From IMG/VR virus record IMGVR_UViG_3300030103_000999, positions 3,044-28,935 of that record: 25,892 nucleotides of DNA. One strand, written 5' to 3'. Below are positions 1 to 6,627 of the stretch, piece by piece (positions within the stretch are counted from its first letter, which is position 1; every line of letters begins with the position of its first letter). Both the position numbers and the translations under genes were made by a program. Below the pieces are notes generated by a model. The model was not told where the DNA came from. It ran no database searches and was given only the letters and a program-made list of their open reading frames with translations. This DNA is from a virus.

Positions 1-2
1 CA

Positions 3-131
3 GACCGGATGGGTTTGAAGCTATCGATTGTGCGGAATAATTTATCTCAGCTGCACAACAAAGGTTTGATCCGAGATACTAATATAGACGCAGGCGCAGA
101 GGGCGTGTGGGAGGTAGTCAAGGATGTTTAA
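3..131 (+). CDS. C-terminal end of a winged-helix-like protein (cut by left edge)
   Basis: An open frame enters from the left edge and gives 42 residues before a TAA. The piece contains the segment LSIVRNNLSQLHNKGLI followed by a short strand-turn-strand (GVWEVV), which looks like the recognition helix and wing of a winged-helix DNA-binding domain. Such a domain would suggest a phage transcription regulator, but only the end is visible. The frame overlaps the next gene's ATG by eight bases, and a GGAGGT for that next gene lies inside it, which supports real translation through this stretch. The family cannot be named from so little sequence. Confidence 0.5.
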   Translation, partial: DRMGLKLSIVRNNLSQLHNKGLIRDTNIDAGAEGVWEVVKDV

Positions 132-363
132 ACTTTTCTACACGTTACTGATTATTGAGTACGTGGTTGAAGACCAAGACGTAGCTACGTCTGTTATCTT
201 CCCGAGTGAAGAGGCTTGTTACGATGCCATGGGTGATGGTGTTCTTGATAACCTGTACGATATCCTTGCCGATACCTACGGCAAGGAGATCATGATGTAC
301 TGTAAGAAGACACCATTCCCATCAAGCGAACCTACCAAACCGAAGTTGCGTCCAGATGGGTGA
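124..363 (+). CDS. small acidic hypothetical protein, 79 aa
   Basis: A strong GGAGGT lies eight bases before the ATG, and the start overlaps the end of the preceding frame, so this looks like a translated gene. The first 15 residues are hydrophobic (MFKLFYTLLIIEYVV), but the stretch is short and contains Glu, so a membrane anchor or signal peptide is uncertain. The rest is acidic with two cysteines (near residues 32 and 59) and a Pro/Ser/Lys-rich tail. I do not recognise the family. It belongs to the early small-gene cluster at the left end, where phages often keep host-takeover proteins; that role is only an inference from position. Confidence 0.65.
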   Translation: MFKLFYTLLIIEYVVEDQDVATSVIFPSEEACYDAMGDGVLDNLYDILADTYGKEIMMYCKKTPFPSSEPTKPKLRPDG

Positions 364-544
364 CAAAGATCTAAGTCCTGCGCTCAAGTTTGAATATCGT
401 TTTCTAAAACAACAAGTTGATAGATTGCAAGATGAATTAGGTCGCAGAGATAGACCCAAGAACACAGAACAGAACTTATTTCATGCGCGAGAAGAGTTGA
501 AAATGTTTGTCTCTAAACTTAGAAAAGAAGGAATAAACATATGA
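356..544 (+). CDS. small charged coiled-coil-like protein, 62 aa
   Basis: The gene starts eight bases before the end of the previous gene and stops over the ATG of the next (ATGA overlap at 541-544), the arrangement of a translationally coupled operon. The protein is almost all charged and helical, with regularly spaced hydrophobic residues (LKFEYRFLKQQVDRLQDEL and further on), which suggests a short coiled coil and perhaps dimer formation. There is no recognisable catalytic motif and no clear Shine-Dalgarno in front of it. The function is unknown. Confidence 0.6.
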   Translation: MGDKDLSPALKFEYRFLKQQVDRLQDELGRRDRPKNTEQNLFHAREELKMFVSKLRKEGINI

Positions 545-870
545 ACTATGTAAAAGGCAAGGTGTACGACACTGAGGAGGATCGCATTCGGTATGAAGAT
601 GCGTATCGAAAAGCGTGGATAGCACAATGTAAGGTGGACGCAGCGGTCAATCCAAGAGTGATGTTGAAGCTACCAGAAGATCGGAAGAAACAAATCCAAC
701 CAGAGAGTCGTCCGCTCAATGCATTAGGGCGCACGGTTAATAATCTTTTGAAGCATAAGATGGGTGTGCCAGAGATATCGGACTCACTTGAGATTGCTGA
801 ATCGGAAATAAAAATCATGATAAGAAAGTACGGGCTACCGAGGGATGAAAAACCTAGACTTAATAAGTGA
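541..870 (+). CDS. hypothetical protein with possible C-terminal helix-turn-helix, 109 aa
   Basis: AAGGA lies eight bases before the ATG. The N-terminal half is charged and helical. Residues about 67-100 (ending in KIMIRKYGLPR) read as two or three helices with a turn, similar to the HTH domains that recognise DNA through a final short helix. That would make it a small DNA-binding regulator. The start overlaps the preceding gene by four bases, and its 3' end overlaps a further small ORF starting at 845. The DNA-binding assignment is an inference from the helix pattern; no family is recognised with certainty. Confidence 0.6.
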   Translation: MNYVKGKVYDTEEDRIRYEDAYRKAWIAQCKVDAAVNPRVMLKLPEDRKKQIQPESRPLNALGRTVNNLLKHKMGVPEISDSLEIAESEIKIMIRKYGLPRDEKPRLNK

Positions 871-1012
871 CTTAATCAAAGGACTACAAAAACAGATCGA
901 CGATATTGAATGGGAAGACCACACAGATCCCAGGATCGAGGGTCTAGTTCAACAACTCAATCATTACAAAGACAAACAAGAGAAAGGAGAAATCTATGAG
1001 CCACGTTTTTAA
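845..1012 (+). CDS. short ORF bridging two genes, 55 aa
   Basis: An ATG at 845 opens a 55-codon frame that overlaps the end of the preceding gene by 26 bases and the start of the next by 17. Without it there would be a 125-base non-coding gap in a genome that otherwise has almost none. The predicted protein is charged and helical (KGLQKQIDDIEWEDH and onward) with a heptad-like pattern, like its neighbours. The only Shine-Dalgarno candidate is an AGGG directly against the ATG, so initiation may depend on coupling to the upstream gene. Function unknown; it could also be a chance frame. Confidence 0.5.
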   Translation: MKNLDLISDLIKGLQKQIDDIEWEDHTDPRIEGLVQQLNHYKDKQEKGEIYEPRF

Positions 1013-1448
1013 TATCGACAACACGCGCAGACAGCAGATCATGGTGGAATATCTTACCGAGACGGGCAGTGGGTTCGCAGTCACGCCGGATGGAGAGCAG
1101 GTGTTCATGAATAAAAGGTTGGTTGACGCAATGGATGTGCAACCTGGGGACATTTATGATGCGTTCTTGCTACCGAATTACCCAGACAAACGGGACGCAA
1201 TCCCGTGGAGAGCCATGCGTGTAGAACCAGTGGAAGTTGATCTGAACCTGACGCACGTTAAGTCGGATGCGCTGACCAATCGGATTGTAAAATGGATGCA
1301 GGGTTCCGATCCTGACATAGCATTCACTGCCTCCGAGGTAGCACAAGAGTTGGAAGAAGAGTATGACGACGTTTTGGCAACGCTTGAGTCCAACAAACAA
1401 TTATTTTTTAAAACGGATGCATACATATTGCTTTCCGCCGACAACTAA
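996..1448 (+). CDS. OB/cold-shock-like plus winged-helix small nucleic-acid-binding protein, 150 aa
   Basis: AAGGAG lies six bases before the ATG. Residues about 20-76 have the spacing of a cold-shock-type OB fold: a Gly-x-Gly-Phe strand, a Gly-Glu-x-Val-Phe strand, then Val-x-Pro-Gly-Asp and a final strand around WRAMRVEPV. Residues about 92-147 then look like a winged helix (TASEVAQELEEEYDDVLATL as two helices and FFKTDAYILL as the wing). Together this suggests a regulator that binds single-stranded nucleic acid or DNA, perhaps acting early in infection. The two-domain reading comes from pattern and fold expectation, not from a database match. Confidence 0.65.
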   Translation: MSHVFNIDNTRRQQIMVEYLTETGSGFAVTPDGEQVFMNKRLVDAMDVQPGDIYDAFLLPNYPDKRDAIPWRAMRVEPVEVDLNLTHVKSDALTNRIVKWMQGSDPDIAFTASEVAQELEEEYDDVLATLESNKQLFFKTDAYILLSADN

Positions 1449-1456
1449 TATATAAC
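1428..1456 (+). promoter_or_regulatory. possible sigma-70-type promoter
   Basis: TTGCTT (1428-1433) and TATAAC (1451-1456) are separated by 17 bases, just before the ribbon-helix-helix gene at 1483. The -10 matches five of six consensus bases but the -35 only three, so this is a weak candidate. Confidence 0.25.
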
Positions 1457-1482
1457 GAGACTACAAGTAAAAGGAGACTATC

Positions 1483-1650
1483 ATGGCGAAGAAAAAAGAA
1501 GAGCCAAAGTTCCGCAACGTGGCCTTGTTACCAGAGGATCATGATCGTTTGCGGGAGTTAGCTGATGCGGATCAGCGGACAATGACACGACAGTTGTCGG
1601 TCATCATTAGAAAAGAGTATGCAAATCAAAAGGAACCTGTTACAATTTAG
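1483..1650 (+). CDS. ribbon-helix-helix (Arc/CopG-like) small DNA-binding protein, 55 aa
   Basis: AAAGGAG lies seven bases before the ATG. After a lysine-rich N-terminus (KKKEEPK) comes FRNVALLPEDHDRLRELAD, a short strand followed by a helix, and then a second helix containing TMTRQLSVIIRKEY. This strand-helix-helix order, with a Leu-Pro after the strand, is typical of ribbon-helix-helix repressors, which bind DNA as dimers through the paired strand. It is the last gene of the left plus-strand cluster and is followed by tandem hairpins. A role as an autoregulating phage repressor is plausible but not shown. Confidence 0.65.
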   Translation: MAKKKEEPKFRNVALLPEDHDRLRELADADQRTMTRQLSVIIRKEYANQKEPVTI

Positions 1651-1670
1651 GTACAACCACTGCTCGATGG

Positions 1671-1688
1671 AGACCATGCCTGTGGTCT
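1671..1688 (+). other. small hairpin in the 3' untranslated region
   Basis: AGACCA (1671-1676) pairs with TGGTCT (1683-1688) across a six-base loop. It sits directly upstream of the main terminator hairpin and has no T run of its own, so it may help RNA stability or be incidental. Confidence 0.4.
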
Positions 1689-1701
1689 TCGCCTCAAACT
1701 A

Positions 1702-1735
1702 GGGGACGTTGCTCCATACGTCCCCTTACTTTTTC
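1702..1735 (+). terminator. rho-independent terminator of the left plus-strand cluster
   Basis: GGGGACGT (1702-1709) pairs perfectly with ACGTCCCC (1718-1725) across an eight-base loop and is followed on the plus strand by TTACTTTTT. On the minus strand no T run follows the stem, so it should act only on rightward transcription. It lies at the meeting point of the plus-strand cluster and the minus-strand gene that ends at 1726, where readthrough would produce antisense RNA to the helicase. Confidence 0.75.
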
Positions 1736-1941
1736 TTAGGCCATTCCCCTTTTTTATAACCACGCACTTCGGCTATGCCTGCGGAGCCTCTGGGTTTGAG
1801 GTTGGAACAAAATGCTTTGGCTACATCGTAGCTCAGTCCTGTCATTTCAGATAATTCTTTAGCTGCTGTCTCTCGGGAAGCGTATCCAGTTGCACGTTCT
1901 TCCATAAGTTTAGTTATCTTTTTGGGGTCAACGTCAGCCAT
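1726..1941 (-). CDS. small basic protein with possible HTH, 71 aa
   Basis: It starts 28 bases inside the end of the SNF2-type helicase gene, so the two form a coupled minus-strand pair. The middle (SRETAAKELSEMTGLSYDVAK) looks like helix-turn-helix, and the C-terminus is rich in Lys and Arg and ends in KKK, both consistent with nucleic-acid binding. An AGGAG lies more than ten bases before the ATG, with a purine-rich AAGAGA closer to it. The stop is one base beyond the stem of the opposing terminator. No family is recognised; a helper of the helicase is only a guess from its position. Confidence 0.6.
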   Translation of the reverse strand: MADVDPKKITKLMEERATGYASRETAAKELSEMTGLSYDVAKAFCSNLKPRGSAGIAEVRGYKKGEWPKKK

Positions 1942-3377
1942 TCTCTTGCTTCTTCTCCTAATACTCTGGCTCCGATGTCGATCTTGTTGCGAAGAGCTTC
2001 AACAATCTTCTCGTCAATCGTACCTTCGGATATCAGATCTATGTATGTCACGTTATTCTTTTGACCAATGCGGTGTGCCCGATCTTCAGACTGGATTCGT
2101 GTCTCCAAGTTAAAGTCATTGGCATAATATACCACGAGGTTTGCCTCAGTCAAAGTCAATCCGTATCCGGCGGTGGCAGGATTGCCTACAAAGAACCGTA
2201 GTTTGGATCTGTTCTGAAAGTCTTGGACAATCTGATTGCGTTCATCGTCTGTCGTGTCACCGTAGTATGCCGCAGCTGAACCTTCTCCGTACTCTTTGTT
2301 CAACATCTCTGTGATCTTGATGATGTCGTAACGGAATCGTGACCAGATGATTGCTTTGCCGTCGTGCTCGTCCATGATTTCTTTGAGTGCATCCATCCGG
2401 CGTGACGGAAAGTATTTCATTTCACCGTCGTCCGTCTTGATATGTCCAGACATGACCTGTTGAATGCGTAACATCTGGGTAATCACGGCAGGTGCAGACA
2501 CAAGTTCGCCGTCTTCAAACATCAGCATGGCTACTTGCTGTAGCTGAGTGTACATCTTGATCTGTTCATCCGTCAGCGTGACATACCTAGCGGTGTAGAC
2601 TTTCTCGGGTAGATCCAAACAGTCCTTCTTTAATACACGGAAGGAAAACTGGTCGATCTTTTCTGTTAGTTCATCGAGGTTTTTGTAGCCGACGACCTGC
2701 TGAAACGAATGTGCACCCATGGTGCGGCGTTGCACAACGGCGTATCTGCCTTGGAATGTATAGAAAGATTCGTGGCCCAAGAGTCCCGGTCTGAGGAACT
2801 CGGTCTGCGAATAAATATCCAGAGGACTTTTTGTAATTGGAGACCCTGTCAAGAGTCTTCTGTACTTGAACCCCGCTGCGATCTTCATTAAAGATTTACT
2901 GCGCTTGGCCTTATGGTTTTTAATGGTGGTGCTTTCATCGATTGCTATCAGGCCGTTGGCCCCAAGCGCACGAGCCATCCACTCCCCTGCTGTCTGACCT
3001 TTCTTTGTAGAGAAAGCCTCGATGTTCATGACGAAGATTGTCAGCCCATCAAACTTATCCTTGACGGATCGCATTTCTTCCTGTTGTTTTTTATTAGGAG
3101 AGGAGACCCACCGAATCATACGATACGGTACATCATCAGACATATGCTCTGGGATTTCTTTGGTAACCCAGTTTCGATAGACACCCTTCGGTGCGAGAAC
3201 CAAGGCGAAGTTTATCTGTCCATTGAGGAACAACAAACCCAGGTTGTCGATCAGAACTTTGGACTTACCAGTTCCCATCTCCATGAATAGACCGAACTCT
3301 TGTCGGTGCCAACCTTTCTCCAATGCTTGGCGCTGATGGTCGAACGGTTTTATTTTAAAATTGTACTTGACAGTCAT
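1914..3377 (-). CDS. SNF2-type superfamily 2 DNA helicase/translocase, 487 aa
   Basis: All hallmarks of a Snf2-like ATPase are visible. The Walker A is MEMGTGKS (about residues 32-39), motif II is Asp-Glu-Ser-Thr (about 147-150) where DEAH or DEAD is usual, motif III is LLTGSP (about 175-180), and the C-terminal RecA lobe ends with motifs V and VI (GYGLTLTEA and QSEDRAHRIGQ, about 404-439). Such enzymes move along double-stranded DNA using ATP; phage members are often linked to replication or recombination. The chosen start is the ATG at 3377, five bases after a perfect GGAGGT; a GTG at 3380 is too close to it. The gene runs opposite to its neighbours and has its own candidate promoter at 3399-3427. 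Confidence 0.93.
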   Translation of the reverse strand: MTVKYNFKIKPFDHQRQALEKGWHRQEFGLFMEMGTGKSKVLIDNLGLLFLNGQINFALVLAPKGVYRNWVTKEIPEHMSDDVPYRMIRWVSSPNKKQQEEMRSVKDKFDGLTIFVMNIEAFSTKKGQTAGEWMARALGANGLIAIDESTTIKNHKAKRSKSLMKIAAGFKYRRLLTGSPITKSPLDIYSQTEFLRPGLLGHESFYTFQGRYAVVQRRTMGAHSFQQVVGYKNLDELTEKIDQFSFRVLKKDCLDLPEKVYTARYVTLTDEQIKMYTQLQQVAMLMFEDGELVSAPAVITQMLRIQQVMSGHIKTDDGEMKYFPSRRMDALKEIMDEHDGKAIIWSRFRYDIIKITEMLNKEYGEGSAAAYYGDTTDDERNQIVQDFQNRSKLRFFVGNPATAGYGLTLTEANLVVYYANDFNLETRIQSEDRAHRIGQKNNVTYIDLISEGTIDEKIVEALRNKIDIGARVLGEEAREWLTLTPKR

Positions 3378-3398
3378 CACATACCTCCACTATAGTCC

Positions 3399-3427
3399 AC
3401 CTTACGGATGGCGAAATGGTTTGTCAA
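3399..3427 (-). promoter_or_regulatory. candidate leftward promoter for the helicase pair
   Basis: On the minus strand a perfect TTGACA (3427-3422) is followed after 17 bases by TAAGGT (3404-3399), about 22 bases before the helicase start codon at 3377. The -35 is ideal and the -10 is weak. The 76-base interval up to the divergent gene at 3454 is among the few non-coding gaps in the window, which fits a control region. It also contains the short palindrome ACTATAGT at 3389-3396. Confidence 0.45.
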
Positions 3428-3453
3428 CCCAGTCCTGAAGAGGAGAAAAACTT

Positions 3454-4014
3454 ATGGATGATATTTTTGAAGACTACTTCGACGACGGAAAGGCTCTTTC
3501 CAAAGTCGATACTGGAACAGGGAAACAATTAAGTGATCTTGTCCGCAAGCTGCGTAAAGTTGAAGATCAAATAGCTGACGCAGAACAATACTTGAAAGCT
3601 GTCAAGAACGAGAAGCACAAGCTTTCAACTGAAAACATTCCGGCACTTATGGATGAAATGGGTATGGATCGAGTAGACGTGGACGGGTTGACTGTCACAC
3701 GTAAAATGATCGTACATGCATCGATTCCATCAGAGCGCAAGGAAGAAGCCTTTGCTTGGCTACGTGAGAACGGGTTGGATGACATCATCAAGAATGATGT
3801 GACGTGTTCTTTCGGGAAGGGCGAAGACAATGTAGCAGGGGATGTCGTTGGTCTCTTGCAGGAGCGCGGCTTTGATCCAAAGACCAAGACGCACGTTCAC
3901 CCATCCACGTTGAAAGCGTTTGTTAGAGAACGTGTAACGGATGGTAAACCAATCGACCTGGATATGTTCGGGGCATACATCAACAACGCAGCAGAAATAC
4001 GGAGGAAAGCGTAA
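3454..4014 (+). CDS. coiled-coil hypothetical protein of the replication block, 186 aa
   Basis: AGGAG lies eight bases before the ATG. The N-terminus is very acidic (MDDIFEDYFDDG). Residues about 22-60 form a long charged helix with a coiled-coil-like pattern (LSDLVRKLRKVEDQIADAEQYL), followed by a compact alpha/beta part with strands around DRVDVDGLTVTRKMIVHASI. The stop overlaps the next gene's ATG (TAATG), so it is coupled to the probable ssDNA-binding protein. The position suggests a replication or recombination accessory factor, perhaps an SSB partner. I do not recognise the family, and no catalytic motif is evident. Confidence 0.75.
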   Translation: MDDIFEDYFDDGKALSKVDTGTGKQLSDLVRKLRKVEDQIADAEQYLKAVKNEKHKLSTENIPALMDEMGMDRVDVDGLTVTRKMIVHASIPSERKEEAFAWLRENGLDDIIKNDVTCSFGKGEDNVAGDVVGLLQERGFDPKTKTHVHPSTLKAFVRERVTDGKPIDLDMFGAYINNAAEIRRKA

Positions 4015-4826
4015 TGGCGAATGCAGTAGCGAAAACAAAAGGTGTGGAAGTCAGCACCGATGTATTAGACGATATCTTTGAAACCGCAGGTGACGGCTCA
4101 TCTTATGATAGTTCAGAATTGCAGATTCCTTTTATAAGGATTGCACAAGCCATGTCACCACAACTTAATAAAAAGAAGCCTGAGTATATTGAGGGATGTT
4201 CTCAAGGAGACATCTATAATACGGTGACTGGTCAGTATTGGGACGGTGAAGAAGGTATTGTTATTATCCCTTGTTTTCAAACCACAAAGTATTTGGAGTT
4301 TATTCCACGCGATCAAGGCGGCGGATTCAAAGGAGAGATCCCTGTAAACAATCCAATTATTACAAAAGCTAAGAGAGAAGGGTCGAAGGAGATACTTCCA
4401 AACGGCAACGAATTGGTTAAGTCAGACCAACATTACTGCTTGGTGGTTGAGGAAGATGGTTCGTTTCAACCTGCGGTGGTTGACATGAAGTCTAGCCAAT
4501 TGAAGATAAGCCGTCGTTGGAAAACTCAAATCACAATACAAAAGGTCAAGCACCCTAAAACAGGGGAGTTAGTTAGACCTGCGGTGTACGCTACGATGTG
4601 GCGATTAACGACCACAGAAGAGTCCAATGAGCAAGGTACGTGGAACAATTACACCATTTTAAAAGAAGCTCTTGTATCCAACCGTGATCTATTGATGGAA
4701 GCGAAAGCTTTCAAAGAGTCGATCATGGCGGGTGAAGTTAAGGCTGCTGCTGATCCAGATCATACCTCCACGGGTAGTTCGGATGTGGATGAGGATGTGG
4801 ATGAGGATAACGAAATCCCATTTTAA
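4014..4826 (+). CDS. probable phage single-stranded DNA-binding protein, 270 aa
   Basis: GGAGG lies eight bases before the ATG. The body (about residues 30-215) is predicted to be rich in beta strands with several Trp, Tyr and Phe residues, as expected for an OB-type ssDNA binder. It is followed by a Ser/Asp-rich linker and an acidic tail ending in DEDNEIPF. The last six residues closely match the tip of bacterial SSB (DDDIPF in E. coli), which binds many host repair and replication proteins. It lies just before the primase, in line with a replication role. The body itself is not matched to a named family; the call rests on the tail, the composition and the neighbours. Confidence 0.6.
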   Translation: MANAVAKTKGVEVSTDVLDDIFETAGDGSSYDSSELQIPFIRIAQAMSPQLNKKKPEYIEGCSQGDIYNTVTGQYWDGEEGIVIIPCFQTTKYLEFIPRDQGGGFKGEIPVNNPIITKAKREGSKEILPNGNELVKSDQHYCLVVEEDGSFQPAVVDMKSSQLKISRRWKTQITIQKVKHPKTGELVRPAVYATMWRLTTTEESNEQGTWNNYTILKEALVSNRDLLMEAKAFKESIMAGEVKAAADPDHTSTGSSDVDEDVDEDNEIPF

Positions 4827-4836
4827 GTAGCCTTTC

Positions 4837-4883
4837 GAGGGTGGCATCAGACTTGGCGAAAACCTTGCACGTTGACCACCCTC
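4837..4883 (+). repeat. inverted repeat between the SSB-like and primase genes
   Basis: GAGGGTGG (4837-4844) and CCACCCTC (4876-4883) form a perfect eight-base stem with a 31-base loop, followed by ACTTTACTT. The 81-base gap that holds it is one of the few in the plus-strand block. It could be a weak terminator or attenuator, an RNA structure limiting primase expression, or a protein-binding site; the loop is long for a terminator. Confidence 0.45.
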
Positions 4884-4907
4884 ACTTTACTTCAACAGGA
4901 GCCAAGC

Positions 4908-6443
4908 ATGTCATTAGCACAGAGAATGCTTGCGGCCTTTGAGGGATCAAAGGTTGCATACGGCACGACTACAGTAGGAAAGATTGGTCGCAGTGGTAAA
5001 GCTGAAGCGGACAGTCGCATTGTACGTGAGCCGTTGACAGAAAAAATCATGCAGGGACACATAGAGGGCAAGCAGGGTATCGGGGCTATCCCGATCAACG
5101 AGGAAAACAAATGCAAGTGGGGAGCGTTGGACATAGATATCTATGACCTTGATCACAACGAACTCCAAAAAAGAATAAACAAGCAGAAGCTACCTTTGCT
5201 ACATTGCCGCTCCAAATCTGGTGGAGCACATCTCTATTTGTTCTTGGAAAGATTCGAACCTGCAAACGTGGTTCGAGAATACTTACAGGAGATGGCAGTA
5301 TCTCTTGGGCATAGCGGTTGTGAGATCTTCCCGAAGCAAGACAAGATCCTTGCTGACCGGGGTGATGTGGGCAACTTTATAAACCTACCGTACTTTGATG
5401 CAGAGTTACCGCAACGGTACTCCTTTAATGACAAGGTGGAAGCGGTGGAACTGGATGAGTTCCTTGACCAGATCGACAAGAAAAGAGTTAAACTCTCAAG
5501 TCTAGAGAAGCTGCGGACCAAGAAGCAACGCAAACAGTTTGCGGATGGGCCAGTATGCATGGAGCATTTGTTTCGTGACGGACCCAACTCGGAAGACCGC
5601 AACAAGAAACTGTTCATGGCAGGGGTATACAGTCGGCTGAAACATACGGATGACTGGAAGCAACAGATGGAAACGATGAACCATCAACTGTTTACTACGC
5701 CCCTCGATGCCAAGGAAATGTTGGCTCTTCAGAAAAGTCTGGAGCGGAAAGAATACTTCTATACCTGCGAACAGGAACCGTTCAAGAGTTACTGCGATAA
5801 AGAACTGTGCATCTCTAGGCGATACGGAATCGGAGACGATACAGAACAAGCAGTGAATATCGGAAACCTTCTGATCCAGTTATCGGAACCACGCCTGTAC
5901 TTCCTGACAGTGCAAGGTGAGAGGATCCAGATTAACTCTGAGCAACTACAGAACCAGACGCTCTTTCAACGCGCATGTATAGAACAGATACAGGTCGCTC
6001 CTCCGATCATGAAACCAAAGGCATGGCAGGCGTTACTGCGGAAGCTGCTGACAGAATCCACCAAGCAAGAAGTGCCAGAGGAACTGACCCTGACTGGGGA
6101 GTTCAAGGAATTGTTACGCATATACTGCACCAGTAAGATCAGAGCCATGCACCCAGAGGAGATGATCGCGGGTAAACCGTGGACGGACAACGAGGGGTAT
6201 ACCTCTTTCACGATAGCAGGTTTGATGGAGTTCTTGCACAACCGTCGCTTCAAAGGTTTTACCAGAGCACAGGTGCAGGAGATTTTAAAACAAATGAATA
6301 GTGATCAAGAGTGCCATGGGCACAGAGCAATAAATAAAGAAGACGGATCAAGGACCACGATTCGAGTTTGGTGGGTTCCTGCTTTTGAAAATTTGGAAGT
6401 GGATCTGCCAATACAGGAGATAGATAATGACATACCGTTCTAG
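4908..6443 (+). CDS. archaeo-eukaryotic-type (TOTE-like) DNA primase with SSB-like tail, 511 aa
   Basis: The N-terminal domain has the AEP primase signature: the metal-binding Asp-x-Asp in WGALDIDIYD (about residues 71-80), SKSGGAHLYLF with the conserved His (102-112), and the following block EIFPKQ plus GNFINLPYF (about 139-163) seen in TOTE-type primases. Such enzymes make primers from rNTPs or dNTPs. A cysteine group (YTC, SYC, ELC, about residues 286-306) may bind a metal. The C-terminal part looks like helical/winged-helix sequence, and the last six residues are DNDIPF, an SSB-type tip. The start is the ATG at 4908, six bases after AGGAG; an in-frame TTG at 4872 lacks a ribosome site and overlaps the inverted repeat. 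No helicase domain is fused. Confidence 0.85.
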   Translation: MSLAQRMLAAFEGSKVAYGTTTVGKIGRSGKAEADSRIVREPLTEKIMQGHIEGKQGIGAIPINEENKCKWGALDIDIYDLDHNELQKRINKQKLPLLHCRSKSGGAHLYLFLERFEPANVVREYLQEMAVSLGHSGCEIFPKQDKILADRGDVGNFINLPYFDAELPQRYSFNDKVEAVELDEFLDQIDKKRVKLSSLEKLRTKKQRKQFADGPVCMEHLFRDGPNSEDRNKKLFMAGVYSRLKHTDDWKQQMETMNHQLFTTPLDAKEMLALQKSLERKEYFYTCEQEPFKSYCDKELCISRRYGIGDDTEQAVNIGNLLIQLSEPRLYFLTVQGERIQINSEQLQNQTLFQRACIEQIQVAPPIMKPKAWQALLRKLLTESTKQEVPEELTLTGEFKELLRIYCTSKIRAMHPEEMIAGKPWTDNEGYTSFTIAGLMEFLHNRRFKGFTRAQVQEILKQMNSDQECHGHRAINKEDGSRTTIRVWWVPAFENLEVDLPIQEIDNDIPF

Positions 6444-6627
6444 TTTTATGAAAGCCAAAGACGTGGCGGAGTGGCTCGGCGTCTCCGAGTCTGCGATATA
6501 CAAGTGGGTAAACGAGGGCGACTTTCCCAAGCCATACAAGTTAGGCAATGCGGACGCACTACGTGCAGCGAGTCGGTGGGATCGGGAAGAAATCGAACAG
6601 TGGTTGGAGAAGCGTCGTGATACCTAA
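6427..6627 (+). CDS. AlpA/MerR-type helix-turn-helix protein, 66 aa
   Basis: The segment MKAKDVAEWLGVSESAIYKWVNEGDFPKPYKLG (residues about 8-41 in full) is the classic short winged HTH of AlpA-like prophage regulators and excisionases, followed by a Trp and a helix (WDREEIEQWLEKRR). AGGAG lies seven bases before the ATG at 6427, which is inside the last codons of the primase; an internal ATG at 6448 is less well placed. The gene is wedged between primase and helicase with overlaps on both sides. It may regulate the replication operon or work as a recombination directionality factor, although no integrase is visible here. Confidence 0.8.
   Translation: MTYRSSFMKAKDVAEWLGVSESAIYKWVNEGDFPKPYKLGNADALRAASRWDREEIEQWLEKRRDT

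Noticed and set aside
4872-4907. Upstream TTG start for the primase
   Set aside because: It has no Shine-Dalgarno and overlaps the inverted repeat, while AGGAG sits six bases before the ATG at 4908.
5734-5820. A full zinc-finger primase (DnaG-type) domain in the AEP protein
   Set aside because: Only three well-spaced cysteines are seen, with no DnaG TOPRIM motifs, so I report only possible metal binding.
6548-6616. Upstream ATG start for the UvrD-like helicase
   Set aside because: It lies deep inside the AlpA-like gene; the GTG at 6617 has GGAG at correct spacing and places Walker A near the N-terminus, as usual for the family.
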